NCBI GenBank assembly: GCA_004154925.1
Contig: QJNS01000019.1
Coordinates: 459,036 to 523,035, forward strand
Reading direction: 5' to 3'
Source: Monosporascus cannonballus
Taxonomy: Eukaryota > Ascomycota > Sordariomycetes > Xylariales
Length of the DNA: 64,000 nucleotides
The notes under the pieces are model-generated. The model saw only the letters and a list, made by a program, of their open reading frames with translations. It was not told the DNA's origin and did no database searches. The translations under genes were made by a program, and so were the position numbers. Below are positions 59,770-64,000 of this stretch, one piece after another (the first letter of the stretch is position 1; each line of letters begins with the position of its first letter).

Positions 59770-62700
59770 ATGGAGGAGGATCCGAAGAGCGCAACCGAAC
59801 CTCGCTCCGAGGCGACTTCTCAACCTTCCTCGTCCTCCGGGGCCGGGGCCGGGGCCGGGCAGAAGCACGAGGCGCCCCAGCCGCCTGCCCGCTCTGCTTC
59901 CGGGAGCACCGACCCCGCCGCCGGCCAACAACAATCCAAGCGCCGGAGAGGGTTGGGCGTTATCACCCCCAATGCTTGCACCGAATGTAGAAAGAAGCGT
60001 GCCAAAGTACGTTCTCTGCTTAGATATTTGCATCTCCAACCCGTGTCTTCCCATGCGCGCGCGCCTTTCTTCGGCACGCTGCGAGCCGACGTATATGTTA
60101 TATCGTCACTCTTCTTGTACCCACGCTGACTCGTATCCGCTTTTCGCCTCGCAGTGCGACGGTCAGAAACCGTGTAGCAGGTGTAAGTCGCAAAAGGACG
60201 TGCAGTGTATATACGAGGTCCCCGTGCGCCAGTCTAAGGGGAATCTACGTCACGAGATCGAATCCCTCCGTCAACAAAAGCGTCAGAGCGAGTCCGTCTT
60301 AGAAGCCCTCTGTCGACCAGAGCTCTGGAGCGAGGTGCTCAACAAGTTACAGAATAAGCAGTCGATCGAGAGCATCTCCGAATGGCTAGCTAATAATCCG
60401 CCCACGTCCGCCACCGTCGCCGCGGGCGGGGCGTCGGGCCTCCTCATGGGCACCTTCGCTCCGCCGCCCGAGAGTCGTCCTGGTGCCAACCTGTCACCCT
60501 TGGCAACTTTCGACGGTCTTCCCTCGAGCGCCGAGGGTTACGGGGGTGTCCACACCATGAGCCCCATGACGGCCCAACCGCTGAGCGCCGCCAAGCCAGA
60601 TTTTGGTATGAATAGCCCCTGGAATTTCTCGGCGAGCCGGAGCCAGAGCCAGACGGTATCTACGAGGAGCGACTCCCATCCGGATATAAGACAGTGGATC
60701 GCCGAGCCGCATACGCGCGTGGGTATGTGGGTTCAGGACCAGTCAACAACCGAGTCCGCCTTCTCCGGGGCGGACCAGATCCTTGCGCCGTTAGAAGACT
60801 GGTCCGACATGAAGCTACCTCCTAACACGTGGACCACGGTCACCAGTGATGTCAACTTGGTGCGCCACCTGTTGGCCTTGTATTTCTGTTGGGAGTATCC
60901 GACATTTGCGTCGCTCAGCAAAGAGCACTTCCTTAAAGACTTCAACGCTGGCCGTCATAGATATTGCTCGCCGATCCTGGTCAACGCCCTTTTGGCCCTT
61001 GGCTGCCGCTTCTCGGAACAGCCAAAGACGCGTACGGATCCCAATAATCCCCATACGTCCGGCGACCATTTCTTCAAGGAGGCGCTTCGGCTCTTATCAA
61101 GGGAGAGTAATCACCACAACCTGACCACGATCCAAGCTCTGGGAATAATGTCCATTCGCGAGGCGAGTTGCGGGAGGGACTCGGAATCTTGGTACTACGC
61201 GGGCCAAAGCATCCGCCTGACGATCGAAATGGGGCTGCACCGCCTGGCCGGAGACGGTGACGCCGACGAATTGGCTGTTCAGGCCGCGACCTTCTGGGGA
61301 GCTTTCGCGCTCGATCAGTGAGTCGACGTGCGCATCTCTCGAGCGGGCCCCCCCCCCCTTTGGCTAATCCCATCACAGCGCGTGGTCCCTGGCGACCGGG
61401 TCGTTGCCGCAGTGTTCTGCTTTCCCCCAGCTTCCGCCAAAGCCCGCCATCATCGACGATATAGAGGCTTCTCTGTGGATACCGTATACTGATGACGGTA
61501 TGCTAGTCTCCCCTACCTTACTGACTCCTCGGTTCTTAAGAGGGGGGTGTATGGAAAAGATCTAACATTCTAGGTGCACCGCTGGCACGATCCTGCGAGC
61601 AACCATCCAATGTGCGATCGGTATATAAATGTTTCTGCGAACTGAGCGAGCTGGTCCACAAATCTTTATATGTCCTACATTCTCCCGTCCAGCCTGTCAC
61701 GAGTCGGGACCTGCTCTATATCTACCACGAATACCTGAACTGGTATGACAGGATACCAGAGGTTCTGCGGCTCGGCCACAATTTCACCCCGGCTGTGCTT
61801 TTCGCCCAGTGAGTGATCCGCCCCCCCCCCCCTTTCCCAAGTTAACGAACGAGACAGGCCCGCTCACATCTCCGCAGCATGTACTATCATTTCGCCATCC
61901 TCCTTCTGTTCCGTCCGCTCATCAAGCTCCGCATAATCGGTTCGTACGTCCTCCCTCGCGACGTCTGCACACAGGCCGCCGACGCCATTCAGGGACTGTT
62001 GCGTTCCTATGCTCAGTTATATACTCTCAAGCGCACGCCGTCGTTTGTACCTTATTTCGTACTCACGTCAACAATTATGCATCTCGCCAGCGGCGACGCC
62101 TGGAGAAGCGGGCCAACTACGTCCCCAGCAGCAGAATCTAGTTCGTCCACAGTCAAGCCCGAGGGCGGAAGGGCCGGCCACGGGAATGCCGGAGCGTCTT
62201 CTGGTGCCAACCAACCCGAAACGACATCCCCGTCGAGCACGACGGCGTCAAAGCTCAACGCTCGAGCAGCAGAGGCATTAAATCAGGGTATCGCCGATCT
62301 AGCGGAGATGGCGCCTTGCCATCACTTTGCGAAGCAAGCGTTGAGCATCCTACGATACCTCGCCAAGAAGTGGAACGTTGCCGTCGACATCCCACGGAAC
62401 TACCCCGCGGCTTCCGATGATGACGACGATGCCGTGCGGACGGCGACCAGCAGCCTGAACTTCTTCGCCCCCAGCGTCGATGAGTCGGACTTCATCTGCA
62501 ACTGGGGGCCCGAGCAACCCGGCAGGCCGGCGGACGCCGGTCATCGCCGACCATCGCAGCGGCAGCACCAGCAGCAGCAGAATCAGCAGATACCCCAGGG
62601 GAAGAACGTCGACAGCCGCATGGGCGGCATGGAGGCCTTAGAGGGCATCGAGGGCGGCCAGTCGGACTTGATGGCGTCACAGCCGATGGGGCGGGGCGCG

Positions 62701-62829
62701 AGCGGCGGCCCCGTGGCGCACAATGTCAGGGGTTTCGAGAACCCCCTGTTCTGGACCTTTCCCATGCAGGGCCGGCCCATGTTGCCCGTGGGCCCGCTGC
62801 TCGCGAAGGCGGGCTTCGAGCCGCTCTGA
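59770..62829 (+). CDS. Zn(II)2Cys6 transcription factor with fungal-specific transcription factor domain
   Basis: Nuclear DNA-binding regulator of 901 residues. Exons are 59,770-60,006, 60,155-61,317, 61,379-61,497, 61,574-61,808 and 61,878-62,829 (TGA); introns GT-AG, frame kept. The binuclear zinc cluster is C70-X2-C73-X6-C80-X5-C86-X2-C89-X7-C97, with an intron exactly between residues 79 and 80. A likely coiled coil follows (about 108-130, LRHEIESLRQQKRQ), as in dimeric cluster proteins. The middle homology region includes LVRHLLALYFCWEYPTF near residue 314 and FWGAFALDHAWSLATG near 460-475. The C-terminal third is low-complexity, with SDDDDD, a Gln-rich QRQHQQQQNQQ and Gly/Pro-rich stretches that may activate transcription. 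Target genes cannot be told from sequence; resemblance to NIT4/NirA-type regulators is only general. Confidence 0.92.
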
Positions 62830-64000
62830 GGCCCAGCTGCTGTCGTTGGTGTGGTTCTATAGCCATCTACTCCTGATGGCGACCGGTTCCAACCCGGGAC
62901 GGTTCCCACCAATCATATCACCCCGACCGCATCCACGGGGCTCACGGCCATTTAAGGGGCAAACAGCACTTCACCCTTGGGCGAGCGATGAGGCGGGTTA
63001 TCCACCACCACCATTGCCGTCGTCACTATAGGGAAGACGTTAATTCGTCCATCGATTCACGTGTCTAAATTCCATTCCAACCGCGAGCATGGATGAACAT
63101 TACTCGAAGTAAGAGCGATGGCGTCATCGGGGGTTGTTGTCCATGTTGCGATAAGAGGAAAGAATTCTACTCCTGCTCAACCCGGGCACCGGGTTCTACT
63201 CTTGCTGTTGATGCTGCTTCTGCTGTTAGGGGGATGAGGTTCCATGTCCCGGGGTCGAGGGCGAGAGCGCGTTCGCTTCACACGGTGACTGCCGCCCATC
63301 CCTGCCATTTCCCCCGAATGTGGGGTTCTAGTTTTGGCTGTTTTGGTTCCACTCGCGAGGAGCAAGCAGGCCCTGTTACCCTGATTGTATGTGTGTCAGG
63401 CGGTTGGAGGCGAGAGAGATTGGGGATGGGACGTGTGATGCCATAATGCGATACCCATCAGAGCATGAATGCCTGGATGTAAGACTATGGGGCGCTGGTT
63501 TTCGTACGTCGTGATCGCAATAGGCGAGAGCGAGAAGCGTGAGATGTTCTTGGGTGCGCGTGCGTGTGTGTGTGTGTGAAGGAGCTCGTGTGGAGCGAAT
63601 AATGTTAATTTATGGCAAATGCGAGGGCAGCTAGATGGTCACAACATGTCGAGGTGGAAGTATATCGGCCAACTCGCGAGACGCATAGCAGGGAAAGCAA
63701 CGAGAAAGTGGAATTAACGGAGACGGGGAAGCATAGAAATGTATAATGGTCGCGGGTGAAGCGGATGTCTCCTGTTCTATCTTCGGCCCCTGGCCCGAGT
63801 GTAAATATGCCAGCGAGCGCGAGGTCTGCCCGTCACCGGAGATTTCATATGGCGAGCGCGAGGCGGGCCGCTAGTAATAGGGACACTGCTTTTATTCCGA
63901 ACCTGTCGTTTGGATATTTGGTTGGGCCGAATCTAGGTGCATCTTGGGGTGCCGTTATAATTTGTCACGTATGGGATATGGGAAGCCAGCGTAAGAAGGG
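62830..64000. other. 3' UTR and intergenic sequence, no gene seen
   Basis: Normal GC. ORFs present (for example 63,093-63,446) have no motif and an unlikely composition. A (GT)n microsatellite sits at 63,564-63,578. Confidence 0.45.

Noticed and set aside
63093..63446. 117-codon ORF downstream of the Zn2Cys6 gene
   Set aside because: No motif and low-complexity composition; it lies in the presumed 3' UTR/intergenic sequence.

Overview
The window is a 64 kb piece of a filamentous ascomycete genome (Pezizomycotina; Sordariomycetes-like by the look of the genes, which is inference). Evidence: short GT-AG introns, a single-domain AA9 LPMO, a CYP53-type P450, a Zn2Cys6 regulator, and a sharp split into normal-GC gene islands and extremely AT-rich tracts. 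The AT-rich tracts hold repeat remnants whose differences are C-to-T and G-to-A, the signature of repeat-induced point mutation (RIP).

Left gene island (1-9,884): the 3' part of a TauD/TfdA-like Fe(II)/2-oxoglutarate dioxygenase (+), a methionine-permease-type APC transporter with 10 introns (+), a gene-poor stretch with a poly(T) run and a decayed coding fragment, an AA9 lytic polysaccharide monooxygenase (+), and a convergent intronless CYP53-like benzoate 4-monooxygenase (-). Right gene island (59,044-64,000): a Zn2Cys6 transcription factor (+) with a short upstream ORF.

Between them lies about 49 kb of transposons that can be resolved layer by layer from terminal repeats, target-site duplications (TSDs) and reading frames that resume across insertions. 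Level 1 is a piggyBac-like DNA transposon (9,885-43,871; about 2.2 kb without its insertions). Level 2 is a Gypsy element with 190-bp LTRs (10,595-42,406; TSD AAATT) inserted in the transposase. Level 3, inside that Gypsy, is a RecQ-helicase-bearing segment (10,831 to about 31,134) and a second Gypsy (33,427-41,265; TSD ATAAT). Level 4 is two Gypsy elements that split the RecQ gene (12,254-19,606, TSD TGGGG/TAGGG; 19,951-27,289, TSD ACAAT) and a solo LTR in the second Gypsy (37,023-37,441; TSD ATTAA).

After a 1.2-kb normal-GC island (43,872-45,055) comes a second AT-rich block. It holds an unidentified tract and then a second, inverted copy of the RecQ segment (about 50,197-55,630). A Tc1-like element (55,641-57,048) and a Fot1/pogo-like element (57,210-59,041) follow, both with TA TSDs and clear terminal inverted repeats.

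The most unusual thing here is the RecQ segment. Two inverted copies of about 5.5 kb each carry a RecQ-like helicase, a convergent second coding region, and one GC-rich palindromic end. It does not match a standard TE class I can name. All TE genes appear to be pseudogenes. The ordinary genes look intact, except the first, which is cut by the window edge.
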